This document shows positions 6,327-6,991 of a stretch of 6,991 bases of DNA, one piece after another. A program made the translations under genes and the position numbers. The notes below the pieces were generated by a model. That model was not told the DNA's origin. It made no database searches and saw only the letters and a list, made by a program, of their open reading frames with translations. Location of the stretch: the NCBI GenBank assembly GCA_007131465.1, contig SLQN01000563.1, positions 1 to 6,991 of the forward strand, given 5' to 3'. The DNA is from Paracoccaceae bacterium. Its GTDB lineage: Bacteria; Pseudomonadota; Alphaproteobacteria; Rhodobacterales; Rhodobacteraceae. Numbering within the stretch: the stretch's first letter is position 1; each line of letters begins with the position of its first letter.

Positions 6327-6991
6327 ATGGCAATCACCTCTGCCAACCAGCTTGAATTGCTGCAAACCGCCGAAGCGGTTGCCCGCGAAAAGATGATCGA
6401 CCCCGAACTGGTTGTCCAGGCGATGGAAGACAGCCTCGCGCGCGCGGCCAAGTCGCGCTACGGGGCGGATATGGACATCCGCGTCAAGATCGACCGCAAG
6501 ACGGGTGTCGCCAATTTCTCGCGCGTGCGCACTGTGGTCCCCGAGGAAGAGCTGGAAAACCACCACGCGCAACTGACTGTTGCGCAGGCCGCGCCCTATC
6601 TGGATGACCCGAAGGTGGGCGACGAGATCGTGGATCAGGTTCCCCCGGTCGAACTGGGCCGCATTGCCGCGCAATCGGCCAAGCAGGTGATTCTGCAGCG
6701 CGTCCGCGAGGCCGAGCGCGACCGCCAGTATGAGGAATTCAAGGACCGCGCAGGCACGATCATCAATGGTGTCGTCAAGCGCGAGGAATACGGCAATCTG
6801 GTCATCGATATCGGCCGGGGCGAAGCCGTGCTGCGCCGCAACGAAAAAATTGGTCGCGAAAGCTATCGCAACGGCGACCGCATCCGCTGCTATGTCAAGG
6901 ATGTGCGCCGCGAGGCACGCGGGCCGCAGATCTTCCTGTCGCGCACCGCGCCCGAATTCATGGCCGAACTGTTCAAGATGGAAGTGCCCGA
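6327..6991 (+). CDS. nusA: Transcription termination/antitermination protein NusA, N-terminal part (3' end beyond window)
   Basis: NusA binds RNA polymerase, promotes pausing and hairpin-dependent termination, and takes part in rRNA antitermination. The window holds 221 codons. The N-terminal RNA-polymerase-binding domain covers about residues 1-130 (LELLQTAEAVAREKMIDPELVVQAMEDSLARAAKSRYG at 9-46). The S1 RNA-binding domain begins near 137 (EEFKDRAGTIINGVV) and runs to about residue 206, where KDVRREARGPQIFLSR (191-206) is the typical end. The KH domains would lie past the edge. The ATG at 6327 has AGGAGG at 6313-6318, eight bases upstream and within the end of rimP, so the two genes are in one operon and probably coupled. 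The frame is intact throughout and identification is secure. Confidence 0.97.
   Translation, partial: MAITSANQLELLQTAEAVAREKMIDPELVVQAMEDSLARAAKSRYGADMDIRVKIDRKTGVANFSRVRTVVPEEELENHHAQLTVAQAAPYLDDPKVGDEIVDQVPPVELGRIAAQSAKQVILQRVREAERDRQYEEFKDRAGTIINGVVKREEYGNLVIDIGRGEAVLRRNEKIGRESYRNGDRIRCYVKDVRREARGPQIFLSRTAPEFMAELFKMEVP

Noticed and set aside
5400..6674. Long minus-strand open frame (424 codons) opposite pip, rimP and nusA
   Set aside because: It runs antisense to three well-identified genes, its translation is rich in Arg, His, Gly and Asp with no family motif, and it reflects the codon bias of G+C-rich genes on the other strand.

Overview
The window is about 7 kb of dense, G+C-rich (roughly 60%) chromosomal DNA from an alphaproteobacterium, most likely of the Rhodobacterales. 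This is inferred from the protein sequences (GltB with a propeptide before its catalytic Cys, alphaproteobacterial-type UppP and UbiG, RimP with an acidic tail) and from codon use. All genes are core housekeeping genes. I see no mobile element, CRISPR array, rRNA or recognisable tRNA.

Left part (1-2765, minus strand): a nitrogen-assimilation operon read right to left. The order is gltD (glutamate synthase small subunit), then a small seven-Cys GFA-family protein, then gltB (large subunit, cut by the window edge after 285 codons). The joints are very tight: gltD and the GFA gene are 1 nt apart, and the GFA gene and gltB overlap by 4 nt (ATGA). GltB and GltD together form the NADPH-dependent enzyme that turns glutamine plus 2-oxoglutarate into two glutamates. 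The GFA protein is the odd passenger.

Middle part: a 207-bp AT-rich divergent spacer (2766-2972) separates gltD from uppP (plus strand, undecaprenyl-diphosphate phosphatase, peptidoglycan lipid carrier recycling). uppP converges on ubiG (minus strand, ubiquinone biosynthesis O-methyltransferase) with one base between the stop codons. ubiG diverges from pip (plus strand, proline iminopeptidase) across 66 bp, where a TATATACT stretch may serve as the -10 element for both directions. pip has no Shine-Dalgarno sequence and may be leaderless.

Right part (5575-6991): the start of the conserved rimP-nusA transcription/translation operon. A candidate promoter lies just after pip and a strong intrinsic terminator sits before rimP. 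If the promoter is real, the operon begins with a premature terminator in its own leader, a plausible attenuation device for an operon encoding the termination/antitermination factor NusA. nusA runs off the right edge.

I did not find a wholly new multi-gene system. The most interesting signals are the rimP-nusA leader terminator, the GFA gene embedded between gltD and gltB, and the compact ubiG/pip bidirectional promoter.
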